From Callorhinus ursinus (lineage: Eukaryota; Chordata; Mammalia; Carnivora; Otariidae), in contig NW_020312968.1 in NCBI RefSeq assembly GCF_003265705.1, positions 8,956,593 through 9,020,592 on the forward strand: DNA of 64,000 bases, given 5' to 3'. Shown piece by piece: positions 12,898 through 24,589 of the stretch (within the stretch, counting starts at the first letter, position 1; every line of letters starts with the position of its first letter). The notes under the pieces are model-generated. The model was not told the origin of the DNA and searched no databases. It saw only the letters and a program-made list of their open reading frames with translations. The translations under genes were made by a program, and so were the position numbers.

Positions 12898-13016
12898 GTT
12901 GTTGTTGTTTTTTAAGATTTTATTTTTAAGTAAATTCTGCACCCAACACAGGGCTCAAACTCACAACCCTGACATCAAGGGTTGCATGCTCTACCAACTG
13001 AGCCAGCCAGGTGCCC
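12898..13016 (-). repeat. Short tRNA-type SINE (older subfamily)
   Basis: About 110 nt with only a tRNA-like part and a short tail, no TC-rich body. Flanked by CCAGTAGTACTTCTTT (12882) and CCAGTAGTATTTCTTT (13017), one mismatch in 16. Confidence 0.88.
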
Positions 13017-16000
13017 CCAGTAGTATTTCTTTTTTTCTGATTTGTCTGTACATATCCATTGCCCACTTTCCTATTGTTTAGCTCACCTTCTGCTTATTGA
13101 TTTATTAAATTCATATATCAAATATCCTAAGAGTTTGCCGTATGTGTTGTAAACTTTTTTTTCCTGGCTTGATGTTTGCCTTTTAGATAATTTTTAGGCC
13201 ATCCTTACATAAGGAATGAAACTAAGGGAGAACTAAATATTTTGGTTTAAAGACTAAGATGAAATAGGTAGGTAGGCCACAATGGTAGTGTGTCCTTGAG
13301 CCCTTATATAGGTACACACGTCACCTGACATTAAACAGAAGATAGGAGTCACGGCCCATGAGCAGTGTGGCGGGGGACATCATGGGAATGTAGCTCGGGG
13401 ACTGTCTGGAGAGACTTCTTCTAGAGGTGGGTACTGAAAAGGTAGAGCAGAAACTTGCCAGAGACAGTCACACAAGAGAGGGAGGAAAAGCTGGGGGTAT
13501 CTGTGCAAAAGGAAATAAGGCATTCTTCCCTGGGTGAGAGTAGAGAGTTTTTATTAATGTATGAATTGTCAATTTCCAAGCAAGTGAATTGAGCTCACAG
13601 CTCCAGAGGCCAGCAAATACTTAGCTGGTCTAAGAGCTCAGAAAAGCAGAGGATCCCCAGAGAATCTCAACATGAACATCAAAAAATAATGCTGCCTCAT
13701 AAGAACTTGGGAAAAGTTTCCCTAAAATTATAGCCATTTCAAGACTTTGAAATATTCCCAAGATTAGGAATTTGAAAGTGTGGAGGGAGGTAGTGTTTTC
13801 AGGTTCATAAACAACCTTGGAATAATCACTTGCTTCATTAAGCTTATTAATAAACCCATGGGGGGAGAAGGCCTGTGATTCTTTTCAGATTTCTCCACAG
13901 TGCCGGGAGGACTAATGTGGAAATCCAGCAATACTCTGGGAGATTCGTTCCTTGGGAAAGTTCTAGAAGAATGTACTGACACAAATGTTACACTCAGGTA
14001 AGCTGTGTTAGCGACCAGTAGCTGTGCAAACCAGTCCTTCCGGTCATTCCCCTGTAAGCTGACATGAAATGCAGAAGCCTTCAACAAATACCTAAAAGGA
14101 GAGAAAGGGGAAGCCCGAGTATCTCAACGCTGTGTTGTTCATATTTACGGTAATTGAGGATTCCCGGACCGACAACCGACACTGAGTTTAGCCTGAAAAA
14201 CTCAAGAGGAGCCTCCTTTTCCATACTTAGTCCTGCTCTTCAATTCCACATTAAAACTTACCCCACTTGACAGTGTAACGTTCCTCGCTCTGTGTACAGA
14301 GCCCCCCTCATCTGTTCTATAATGTGTTGACTATCTTGTCAGTAGTTAATGATCCTGCTCTTTCTACTTTGCACTCAGCGGCCCTGCTTTAATTACGCGG
14401 GAACATTAATATCCTGGGGCAGCCATTTCTCAGTGTTCCCGGACATCATGAAATGTGATAGGAAATCCATCTCCTCTCACGTATCTTGTCTACACATTGG
14501 TTTTCTGGTTCCTTAATCCCTTTATAGCAGGGTATCTTGTTATCCAATGGCCACCTATTTATAAATCTCTCCAGAAACTTACTAGACTTGCTCTTCTATT
14601 TGAATGAACTTCTAAGTATTGCCTTTAAAACTTGCAGAAGCCTAGATATTTTACATCTAGTCGCATTTTCATCATTAAAGGGCAAAGTTAAAAGGAAGAT
14701 TTTAAAAGCATGAATCCGAATCACAGACTTAAATTTCATTGATTTTTTTTTTTTTTGCTAAAAGGAGAAGATTATCGCAAGAGAAAAGAAGGAGCTAAGA
14801 GAGCTGTCCACAACGGCTGAGCTACACAGTATGAAAAGACAGTTGCTGACATTAAGATGCCTAAAAATACAATACGTGGTAGAATAGATGTGGGGGGGTC
14901 ACCCTAAAACACGTCCTTATTACACAGAGAGGTGACATGACATTCCGAATTACATCATTCATGCCAGAGTCAAGACTTGAAGCCCAGTCTTCCTGTTCTA
15001 CAAATCTCACTCTAACAAGAAAGACACAAGTTATGACTTATTAAAGATTTAAAGAGGAAGGAGCACTTGAGATGAACTCGGAGAGAAAGGTAGGGTAGGA
15101 TCTTCTCAGGTATGATGGTTCCACCACGCAGCACCATCCGAGGGAAATAGGTGTTGTTGATAAACACTCTGTGGGAGGAAGGCAGCGGTCAGAAGGTGAG
15201 GATTTCAGGGATGAGAACCTACACTGGAGCATAGAGAGTAATTGAAAATGTGTTTTCCAAGAAGTTTGAAGACAGAACATGGGACTGGGTGGCAATTTAA
15301 ATGGGTAAAAAGGCAAAATGAAGGTTGGTTGTTTGTGTGGCCAACGTACGTTGGCAGTATATAAAGGACTTGCGGATATTAAAGAGTTATGAGAGAGGAA
15401 TAATTTAGGAAATAAAGTCCCAGAGTGGCAGGATGGTGAGATCACACGTACAGATGGACGACCAAGAGTGAGGGTAAAACTTCCTATGTTGCAAGCACCA
15501 GGCGACTGAGAGAGGCAGGTGAGGATTCAGAGAGAAACAGTTGAAGGGGTTTGTGTTGAAAGCCTTCTTCCTTTTGGGACATGAATCTGTGAGCTCACAT
15601 CCTGAGATGGAGGCAGGGAGAATCAAGTTGGAAAGTTTGCAAGTGAAGAAGAATCTGAAGGTCTGGGGGTGGAGAAGGAGAAAGGAAGTCACGGAGAGAT
15701 GAGAGGAATAAAAGGCTTTTCCGGAAGCATGGAGGGGACATCGGAGATCAGTCTTATTTTCTCCGGCTGTGCTGAGAACCCTGGGCGGGGGGTGGGTAGA
15801 AGACAAAAGGAGCTGCTGAGCAATCCCAGAAATTGAGGGGATCAAGGTGGGAGAAGTCAGGAGGACTGGGGGTGGAAGTGAGAGCATCACTGACCACAAA
15901 CACAGAATGGAGGCTGGAGAAACTGCGTTGGGCAACATGGAAGGCATCTGGAAAATCAAGAGGCCTTGTAAAACCTCCTATCAGTCACTGGGAATAGCAA

Positions 16001-16929
16001 AATGATTCCACGTAAGGATGGGAAGTTGTCTCCAAGAGAAGAGTTTCAGCTTTTGGTTTTAATAGATATCATCATAAAAAGACCTAAACCAGCCTCTGTA
16101 GCTGTGTGTCTATGTGTGTCCTTATATCCACTCCAGCAGGATATTCCTGCCTGTTAAGTGTTCACGCTCATTTTCTTTGCAGGACAAATCACTCAGGGGC
16201 TGGGCTACAAGCAGTGATGGTTTATATGATCCAAAGGCAGAAACAGTTCATCTTGCTTCTTCCTTGGACTTTTGTGCTCTTCCTTGCCATCAACCCATAT
16301 TCATGGACAGTTCAGTTCCCCTTTCCAACTATTTGTGGAGTACGCATCCTGTTAGAGGATTGTGTTCACATTAGAAACTAAGGAATAAATGAGACAAGGC
16401 TCCCTGTTCCCTAGAAGCTTACGGTCTGATTAATGTAGATAGGCAGGTAAGTAGACAATTTCAAAATAACACATTAAATGCTATGATGGTAGTGTGAGGC
16501 TAAGAGGGGCTTCATAAGACGAGGGCTCTACGTTAAATACTCTAAAGGAATTGCCACCTTGCACAAAGTTCAGCAGGATTCTTCCGTGCAGAACTTACGA
16601 GAGTTTCTAATATGTTACTGTGCACTGTGAATCTTCACGTGTGTACAAGAAAGAGATCTAGTATGCAAAATTTCCCCAACTCCTTTGAGCACAGAACAGT
16701 TTTTCAATGGAACTCTTCAAAAGATTTGTACTCCATGGGACATATCCTGAGAAGCAATGACATAAGTTTCTGGCCTGGTAAAAAAATAAATGTATTTATA
16801 TTTTCTCAGACTGGCCGGATGGGGGTTTTCTCCAAATCCATAAATAACTTTTAAAGTTTATTTGTTTTTGAATCCTATAGCAGAGTAAAGATGTAGACTT
16901 AGAGGGCTTGACCATTAACCCACTGATGA

Positions 16930-17045
16930 TTAAGCGGGGCCTGGATGAATCAGAGTCTGCTTGGGATTCTCTCTCTCCCTGTCCCCCCAACCCCACACCC
17001 ATCTCTCTGTGTCACTCAAATAAACAAACAAATCTAAAAGTAATT
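16930..17045 (+). repeat. SINEC element, degenerate
   Basis: Recognisable GAGTCTGCTTGGGATTCTC and TC-rich part with an AAATAAACAAACAAATC tail; the head is shortened or lost. Confidence 0.7.
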
Positions 17046-17064
17046 TTAAAAAATAATAAAAACC

Positions 17065-17385
17065 TGTGACAAAGGGCAGGCTTCAGAGCTGGATAGACAT
17101 GGGTAAAACCTTTGCTCTGCCACTTACTAGCCTTAGAAAGTCCACTCGTTCATTTTTAAAATCATTTTTCATTGTTCTTTTCATACTCATCTACTTATTT
17201 ATTGTCCACATAGATACCAAACTAAATTTATTGAACAAAATGTCCCTGGTTATCTGCTTGGCATCTGGCACAGTGTTAGATGCTGTAGATACAGAAACGA
17301 CCAAGACAGACAAGGTCCCTGTCCCCACGAAGGTTACCTTTTTATAGGAAGAGAGATGGACAATGAATATTTTAAAAGCTTCCTG
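17065..17385 (+). repeat. MIR followed by an L2-like segment
   Basis: The first 100 bases have the MIR core (CTCTGCCACTTACTAGCC). The following part carries the phrase GACAGACAAGGTCCCTGTCC, common in ancient mammalian LINE remnants. Confidence 0.55.
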
Positions 17386-17529
17386 GTGATCGTGATGAGG
17401 GTCAACAAGCACTGCTCAAAAGTCAGAACCTGAGAGTCGTCCCACAGCAATTAGTGAGCAGTTGTGATCCAAGTAGCTGCTAGGTTTGGGGTTCCAGATG
17501 TGAAAAGGAAGGAAGAAACAGATTTATAA

Positions 17530-18045
17530 GAATGAGAGAATATCATTCAGCCATGAAAAAGGACAAAATCTTGCCATTTATAACAACACAGACCTTGAGG
17601 GCATGAATGCTAAGAGAAATAAGAGAAAGGCAAATGTCGTGTGATCTCACTTATATGTGGAATCTAAAAAAAGAAAAGAAAAGAAACCCAAGCACATAGA
17701 CACAGAGAACAAATTGGTGGTTGTCAGAGGTGAGGGGGGCAGAGAGTGGCTGGAATGAATGGAAGGGGTCAAAAGGTACAAAGTTGCAGTTATAAAATTA
17801 TGAAGTCCTGGGACTGTAATGTACAGTGTGGCAACTATAGGTAACCATACTATATTGCATATTTAAAAGTTGCTAAGAATGTAGATCTTAAAAGTTCTCA
17901 TCACAAGGAAAAAATTTGTAATTGTGTGGTGACACATTAGATGTACTGTGGTGATTATCTCACAATATATACAAATATTGAATCATTATACTATATACCT
18001 TAACTAATACAATGCTATATGTCAATTACACCTCAATTTTAAAAA
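17530..18045 (+). repeat. L1 3' UTR fragment
   Basis: Runs from TATCATTCAGCCATGAAAAA to TATGTCAATTACACCTCAAT and an A-rich end, the layout of a carnivore L1 3' UTR. Diverged relative to the copy at 10523. Confidence 0.8.
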
Positions 18046-18311
18046 GTCCTAAGATTGCAAAGTCCATAAAGGCTGGTTAGAAGAGAGAGAGCAGGAGGCG
18101 AAGCTGAGGAGGGGGCTGCTATCAGAGCACAGAGAGTCACTTCCCTAAGAGAAACAGGAAGCCAAAAGGTTACTTTGGGGTGGGGTGGGGGGTTGGGGAC
18201 TGATTTGCTCATGAACATTTGGCTACCAGGCAGAGCAGAGATGGGAGCATGACAAGAGTGGACTGTAGGTAAGGTTAGGATTTCATTTCAATTTTCAGAA
18301 TCAACTTACAG

Positions 18312-18420
18312 ACGAACGGTTCTCATCCAAGGATGGTTTGGCACTTCTGGGGCCATTTGGAAATATGTGGAAATAATTTGGGGTTGCATTAATTGCAGAT
18401 GGGAAAAACCCAGTATTGTG
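18312..18420 (+). repeat. MER5A-like DNA transposon fossil
   Basis: Begins CGGTTCTCATCC and contains GGGGCCATTTGGAAATATGTG, the consensus order of MER5A in the sense direction. Confidence 0.65.
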
Positions 18421-18619
18421 AGGGTGTGAGGGATGCCCCTCCCCAAAGGCAGAACTGTCTTCTTCCAAATGCCAAGGCAGCCCCCACTGGGAAATCCAGC
18501 CACTGGCAAAACCAGAAGTCTCCACTGTAGGAACATAAATATTATTAGCCATGACAATGTGAAAGTCATTGTACAGCTGAGAGATGTGGATGAGAGGAGG
18601 GGCAAGAGACGTGAAGGGC

Positions 18620-18815
18620 GGGCGCCTGGGTGGCTCAGTTGGTTAAGCGACTGCCTTCGGCTCAGGTCATGATCCTGGAGTCCCGGGATCGAGTCCCACA
18701 TCAGGCTTCCTGCTCGGCGGGGAGTCTGCTTCTCCCTCTGACCCTCTTCCCTCTCGTGCTCTCTATCTCTCATTCTCTCTCTCAAATAAATAAATAAAAT
18801 CTTTAAAAAAAAAAG
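18620..18815 (+). repeat. SINEC element, young
   Basis: Near-intact sense SINE with an AAATAAATAAATAAAATC tail. AGAGACGTGAAGGGC is duplicated exactly at 18605-18619 and 18816-18830, so this insertion is recent. Confidence 0.94.
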
Positions 18816-19661
18816 AGAGACGTGAAGGGCAATGTAGAGGTGAGGATTCATTCACCCTACATACAAGGCTGTTAAGAGACACTATCTAGAGTTGATGGGC
18901 CCAAACATAGAGGTTAAGTGTATTCAAGTTGTAAAGAGCACCAAAAGTTAAAAACAAAATATAACTAAAAATTGTGGGAAGAGAGAAAAGGAGAAAGAAT
19001 AGTATTAACAAGCTAAAGTCCTTATCTTTCATAGCAGGGAACACTATTCAAGTTAATCAAGAAACAGGTGGAAATACAATATTTAAAACTGAAGAGGAAA
19101 ATATCCCCAAATCAGGAAGAAAACCACCAGGAAAAGAAGTGCCATTGGTTTGAATTCGGGGGAAGGGAGTAGTAAGGGCAACTCTGACTTTTCATTGTAT
19201 CCTTTCCCTGAAACACCATTTGCACCTTATTTCCACCTGTATATGTTACATAAGTACGTCAACTAGTTTCCTGCCTTAGTTCCTGTCCCTGTGGTGGCCG
19301 TCAGATGGCTCCCTCACTCTCTGAGGAGTTGGTTCTGTTTAGCAGGGACCTGCCAAAAACTACAAGCCACCTTTAGACATGTGTCCAGAGTTTTCTGGTG
19401 TTGAATTGTACCTTCTCCTCATGGTCACTGGGGCCTGATCCATGACTGGTTCATTCCAAGGCTGAAAGAACGTCCCTGCCCCCACTGGGTCCAGATCCAT
19501 TTTTCCTCACGTGGTCGGGAACTAAGCAGCTGCTGGGAGGGGCTGGAAGCCAGCCAAAGAGGAAAAGGGCACGTTGTCCAGGGCACCCCATTGGCTGGGG
19601 GGCTTGCTCCCATCCATGGGTATCAGATAAGAGCCCTCATGCCCTCTAAAGGAGCATGTGT

Positions 19662-19754
19662 TATACACAAACAATGAATCAGGGAACACTACATCAAAAA
19701 CTAATGATGTACTGTATGGTGACTAACATAACATAATAAAAAAAAAAAAGAAAA
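19662..19754 (+). repeat. Very short L1 insertion (about 93 nt)
   Basis: Only the last part of an L1 (ACTAATGATGTACTGTATGG to poly-A) lies between exact copies of AAAGGAGCATGTGT at 19648-19661 and 19755-19768. It is a strongly 5'-truncated but intact insertion. Confidence 0.9.
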
Positions 19755-19859
19755 AAAGGAGCATGTGTGTGAGTAGAGGATATGGGGGGCAGGGTGAAGT
19801 GGAGTGGGTGGGGGCATGAGCAGGAATTAGAATCCAGATGGCCTGAACCTAACTGTCCA

Positions 19860-20110
19860 CACACCAGCCCAGCTGGGCCTCTACGTGTCATTATCTTTTA
19901 TGTGTCCAATTAGTAGAACTACTCTGTTTTTCTCTATGTGACCCTTCCATGAGACAGTGAGATTGTACTGTTGTTAGTTGCTTACATATCTGTAGCTTAA
20001 TCTTCTATCATCTGTGATCTCCTCCTCAAGGGCAAGGTCTGAGCCTCATTCATCTTTATATCCGCTGCACTGAGTATGTATCTAATAAATTCTGGTTGAA
20101 TAAAGGAATG
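19860..20110 (+). repeat. L2 3' end
   Basis: Ends in the typical AATAAATTCTGGTTGAATAA and tandem GAATGAATGGATGAATGAA tail of L2. Confidence 0.6.
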
Positions 20111-20204
20111 AATGGATGAATGAATAAACAAATGAAAGCCAAATGAATAAAATGCTTATTATATCCCCCACCTTTTAAGAAACATTAGCAAGGAATAGCA
20201 TGGA

Positions 20205-20455
20205 GGACATTAGGAGAAGGAAGGGAAAAATGAAGGGGGGGGGAATCGGAGGGGGAGATGAACCCTGAGAGACTATGGACTCCAAGAAACAAACTGAGGG
20301 TTTTAGAGGGGAGGGGGGTGGGGGATGGGTATTATGAAGAGCATGTATTGCATGGAGCACTGGGTATTATATGAAAACAATGAACTGTGGATCACTACAT
20401 CAGAAACTAATGATGTATGGTGACTAACATAACAATAAAATTAAATTAAATTAAA
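20205..20455 (+). repeat. L1 3' UTR, 5'-truncated, host of a SINE
   Basis: G-rich 3' UTR followed by CAGAAACTAATGATGTATGG and an AATAAA-rich tail. AAACATTAGCAA at 20180-20191 recurs at 20666-20677, after the SINE that landed in its A-rich tail. Confidence 0.85.
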
Positions 20456-20467
20456 AAATAAAAATAG

Positions 20468-20662
20468 GGGCACCTGGGTGGCTCAGATGGTTGGGCGTCT
20501 GCCTTTGGTTCAGGTCATGATCTCAGGGTCCTGGGATCGAGTCCCACATCGGGCTCCTTGCTTGGCGGGGAGCCTGCTTCTCCCTCTGCCTGCCAATCCC
20601 CCTGCTTGTACTCTCTCTCTCTCTGGCAAATAAATAAATAAAATCTTTAAAAAAAATAAAAA
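20468..20662 (+). repeat. SINEC element inside an L1 tail
   Basis: Sense SINE starting GGGGCACCTGGGTGGCTCAG, ending AAATAAATAAATAAAATC and an A-rich tail; flanks are A-rich L1 tail on both sides. Confidence 0.92.
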
Positions 20663-21252
20663 TAAAAACATTAGCAAACATGGTATGGAGTATAACAAAA
20701 ATTTCCTTACTTTCTGGTGCATCCCTAATTATGTGAATCTGGTATGTGTGTGTGTGTATGTGTGTGTATTACCAAAACTACTTGCCAGAGTTAAATACTG
20801 GTAATGGAGAAACAATTTAAGCCTTTGGCATCCCTAAGAGGTGCAGAGAGGCTTAGATACCTCTAGGACTAACAGATCAAAGAAGAAATTCAATGACACT
20901 GCAGAGGTCAGATCACATTTACGGAAAGATAGGCTCACTCAGGAAATGTTTGGAATTGGCGAGGCAATAAGATTAAAGAGCATGAGTTTAGACTAGGAAG
21001 GAGTAGGAACTTGGCACCAGAAACACCAACTAGATTCCTCTATTACCCAGGGGGTGAACAAAGTATCTCACTTTAGTCATGTGATCAAAGGATAACAGAG
21101 TTAAGAAGGGGAGACCTGCAATAACACTACCTATTTAATTAGCGTAACAGTAATATGAACTGTATCTATGAGACTGTGATAAAACTTGTATGCTTATGTT
21201 CTGCTAGCGGTATTGTAACTTGGCTCAACCCTTTTTAGAAGTCGGTAAGTCA

Positions 21253-21462
21253 GGCGCTTGGGTGGCTCAGTTGGTTAAGCGACTGCCTTCGGCTCGGGTC
21301 ATGATCCTGGAGTCCCGGGATCGAGTCCCACATCGGGCTCCCTGCTCGGCAGGGAGTCTGCTTCTCCCTCTGACACTCTTCCCTCTTGTGCTCTCCATCT
21401 CTCATTCTCTCGAATAAATAAATAAAATCTTTAAAAAAAAACATTTATTAATTAAAAAAAAA
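21253..21462 (+). repeat. SINEC element, younger of a same-site pair
   Basis: Near-intact arctoid-subtype SINE. Flanked by AGAAGTCGGTAAGTCA (21237-21252) and AGAAGTCAGTAAGTCA (21463-21478). Confidence 0.93.
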
Positions 21463-21478
21463 AGAAGTCAGTAAGTCA

Positions 21479-21697
21479 TGGGGGCGTCTGGGGGCTCGAT
21501 TGAGAGTCTGACTTCTGATTTCAGCTCAGGTCATGATTTCAGGGTTGTGAGATTGATCCCTGCACTGGGCTCTATGCTCAGCAGCTCGGGGGGGGGGGGG
21601 GGGGGGAGTCTGCTTGAGATTCTCTCCATTTCCCTCTCCCTCTGCCCCTCCCCCCACTCATGCTCTCTAAAATAAATAAATAAATCTTAAAAACTGA
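21479..21697 (+). repeat. SINEC element, older of a same-site pair, with a G run
   Basis: Diverged sense SINE. A third target copy, AGAAGTCAGTCCATCA, follows at 21698-21713. A run of 19 G (21588-21606) interrupts the body. Confidence 0.88.
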
Positions 21698-22944
21698 AGA
21701 AGTCAGTCCATCACAGAGGCTGCCATGTCATTATAATCACAATTTCTTCTTGCTGCTATTAGCAATGGAAAAGAACTTTGTAAAGATTTTCAAAGATCTT
21801 TGATTAATCACTGTGAAAATTTAATCATGCCCTGGTGGGTACTGCAATGGAATAAAAGTAACCAAGCATCACTATGACGGGAATGGTGTGCCAAATTTCT
21901 TTAGCAGGAAATTATAGATGGATGAAGTTATATTCCGTCTGGATGGCTATAACTAAGAGAAGCTCAAGCCATTAACATTTGTAAAGAAGGTTCTACTACT
22001 CTTCCAGGTTTGTATCCTACCCTAGGGAGCCTGGACTTTGAGTTAATTCCTGGTTAACAAACATGATCAACTGATTGATCCATTCATTCAACAGTATTTT
22101 TTGAGCTCCCATTGTATGTTTCATCTGTTTGAAGAAAGGGACCTTTCTTATCCTTTTTTGAGCCCATTCTTGCTCAGAGCGAATACTTGAAAGACATTTT
22201 CTGGTTGAATGATGGGCTGAAACAAAATGGATTTTCCCATACTGGTTTCATATTTGGGTTGTAGTTGACAGAATTTATTATTTCGGTAAACCTTCCTTAA
22301 GTTTAGGAGTTGTTAAACTTGGGAGATTATAGTTTTCTTTTATATTCGCCTTGCAGTGAAGAGCTCTTTGTATTCTCATTGTTATAAAAATCAGCTGCTG
22401 ATGGTACCCTTACATAAATTCTCTCCGTTTGGGTTGGCTCTCATTTTTTACTGAGCTTCTCTACCTTGTTAACCCAAGTTGTTAACCTTAAAGCCTCAAT
22501 GTAAAACCAGGTTTCTGATTTCACCCTTTTAAAGTAATTTAGTATTATAAATTACAGTAAAGTAATTAGTATTCCTATGTGCCTGTGGGCGCGAGTGTGT
22601 CTTTGTGTGTGTGACAGATTGAGAGAGAGATAATTGGGGCTTCAAATTAAAGTTTAGCTATTGAACTTGGACTATTCATGCATTCTCTGTTTTTGGTCTA
22701 TTCTCAGGGAATCTAAGAAATAAACAAGCAAACACTCTAGGTGGCCATTATTCTGAGACACAGAAAACTGAAAACAACCTGTAGATAATATAACTTGTTC
22801 ATGGCTCCGGTAGAGTGTAGGCTGGGGCTGTCAGAAGAAAAATAACACATCTCCAGTTGAAAATAATTAAACGGAAATTCACTAACCCGGCCCAGAAACC
22901 CAAGAGGAACAAAGTATCAAAGTGTTGCGCTGGCAATACTATAC

Positions 22945-23210
22945 CTTGGAAGGCATGGGTTTCTTGAAGGTGATTTCAGCTTGCATCCAAACACCCCTTG
23001 GAGACTCCAGCACAGACCAAATTTTCTCTTGAACTACGTGGTTCTCTTCAAAGATATAAACTGCCAGGGTGTCACTCATTTTTAAAAACCCATAGATGGC
23101 ATAATAAAAACGTAGACAATACTGCAAGTTTCCTGGCAGGGAGGGACCGTAGAGCCTTCCGATGTAGCCAGGCTGAGATGTAAACTTTGTGTTGGCCAGC
23201 AAGTAGTACC
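22945..23210 (-). CDS. MAMDC2: MAMDC2 exon 9: core of MAM domain 3
   Basis: This 266-nt exon enters in phase 1 (GG completes Gly) and ends in phase 0 after 88 codons. It starts YYLLANTKFTSQPGYIGRLY, has the third MAM3 cysteine in QYCLRFYYAIYGF, and ends with FKKPMPSK. It is the counterpart of exons 3 and 6. The acceptor is CGCAG. The donor, AAG followed by GTATAG, lacks the usual G at position +5 and is weaker than the other donors. Exon 10 lies 19.2 kb further along the transcript, the longest complete intron in the window. Confidence 0.94.
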
Positions 23211-23834
23211 CTGCGAACAGGCAAAACATTCAAGCTATCAGCAACGACAAACTTAAATCCTCTAGCCCAGATGGTCAAGTGGGAAAATTTGGTTAAAAGT
23301 AGTGGGATTTGCCAATGGCGGCTATTCCTATAGGCTTTAAATGACAGAACGCATTTTGTAGTATCTGTGGCTTAAGTGATAGATTATATCCTGTGACTCT
23401 ATTACCGATAAAACTTCTCCAGTTCTAAGTAAACTTCATAAACCAGTATAGATTCCCAGCTGCATATGCTCAGAAGCCAGGCATCAGTTAGGGTTTGTAT
23501 TTCTCATGAAACAAAAGGGATGAAATCGTCTTGGGGCTCCAGATGCCTGGGTGAATCAGGTGACACAGATTGAGTACTTAGTACTGGGTCCTAGTGAACG
23601 TTAGGCCCAGAGCAGATTTTTCCTTTTCATCTCTGCAGCGACCAGTGGAGATAGAGAGCACAGGCTGATCTGGCAGTCCTTGGAATTTTGGTTATTTCAC
23701 AGGAGTATTGTTATGGACTGAATTGTGTGGTTCCCCCAAATCTATTTTGTTTCAGTCTGCCATTCGACCAGAAAAGATCTCTCAAGTACCCTCTCTGTGC
23801 AAGAAAAGGGTCCAAGGAAGAATATTTATTTCTT

Positions 23835-23910
23835 TTCCCCACTCCCCCTGCTTGTGTTCCCTCTCTCCCTGTGTCTCTCTCTGTCAAATAAATAAAAAAA
23901 TCTATTTCTT
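23835..23910 (+). repeat. SINEC 3' fragment
   Basis: Only the CCCCCTGCTTGTGTTCCCTC part and the AAATAAATAAAAAAATC tail remain. Confidence 0.75.
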
Positions 23911-24171
23911 TTAAATAAGAAAAAAGAAACATAATGTCAAGAACCTCCTCTCCCACCTGCTCCTCCACCACCCCCATGGTAAACTTAAAACAGATCCATG
24001 CATCCTAGAAAGCCTGGGTAAAAAAGATGAAAATAATACCTACTTTTCTTTCTTTCCTTTTTATGCTCCTCCCCCATCCATTTTCCTTTGATTGTCTCAG
24101 TCTTTGTGTTTAGTTTGGTTCTACCCAATGATTTAATTCATCCGGCAAAAGGTTCTTGGGTTATTTCACAT

Positions 24172-24562
24172 GAGTGGTGATATGGACTGAGTTGTGTCCC
24201 TCCCAGATCCATTGGTTGAGACCCTAATTTCCAATGCAACTTTATTTGGAGATTGGGCCTTTAAGGAGGTAATTAAATGAGGTTATAAGGGTGGGACCTT
24301 AATCCCGTAGAACTGATGTCCTTATAAGAAGAGGAAGAGACACCAGAGAGCTCTCTCTCTTCACTGGTACACATAGAGTAAAGGTCATGAGGACTCAGTG
24401 AGAAGGTGCCACAATGCAGAAAGAGAGGTCTCACCAGAAATCAACCCTGACAGCATCTCGATCTTGGGCTTCCAGCTCCAGAACTGTGAAAAAAATGCAT
24501 TTCTGCTTTTCAGGGCACCCAGTCTGTGATACTTTGTTTTGGCCACCCGAGCAGACTAACAT
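24172..24562 (+). repeat. MLT1-type LTR (ERVL-MaLR), old
   Basis: Runs from GTGATATGGACTGAGTTGTG through TTATAAGAAGAGGAAGAGAC and CTCCAGAACTGTGA to GCAGACTAACA, the order of an MLT1 LTR. It has no internal coding region. A similar 35-nt start lies at about 23707. Confidence 0.8.
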
Positions 24563-24589
24563 GGGTGGCCATATACAGCCGGAACAACA

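Larger units (their letters stand above)
11640..13200 (-). repeat. Old antisense L1, split by four SINEs
   Basis: The pieces 11640-11797, about 12221-12400 and 12780-13200 read like one degraded L1 3' region in reverse (for example CCCTAGAAGTAGAATTG near 11773). Between them sit SINEs at 11816, 12024, 12406 and 12898. Confidence 0.65.
3740..22944. other. Intron 9, 19.2 kb, dense in transposons
   Basis: This is the longest complete intron. It carries SINEs at about 4511, 7136, 11816, 12024, 12406, 12898, 16930, 18620, 20468, 21253 and 21479, L1 3' ends near 9946, 10523, 17530, 19662 and 20205, an older antisense L1 at 11640-13200, MER5A-like pieces, L2 and MIR remnants. The stretches 4700-7100, 7820-9940, 13200-16350 and 21720-22940 show little I can name. 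The part at 15040-15960 is pyrimidine-rich on the minus strand with two long frames, treated separately as a finding. Confidence 0.8.

Noticed and set aside
18306..18851. Minus-strand frame of 181 codons
   Set aside because: Much of it reads through the SINE at 18620-18815; the protein-like KILFIYLRER motif is the standard antisense translation of SINEC.
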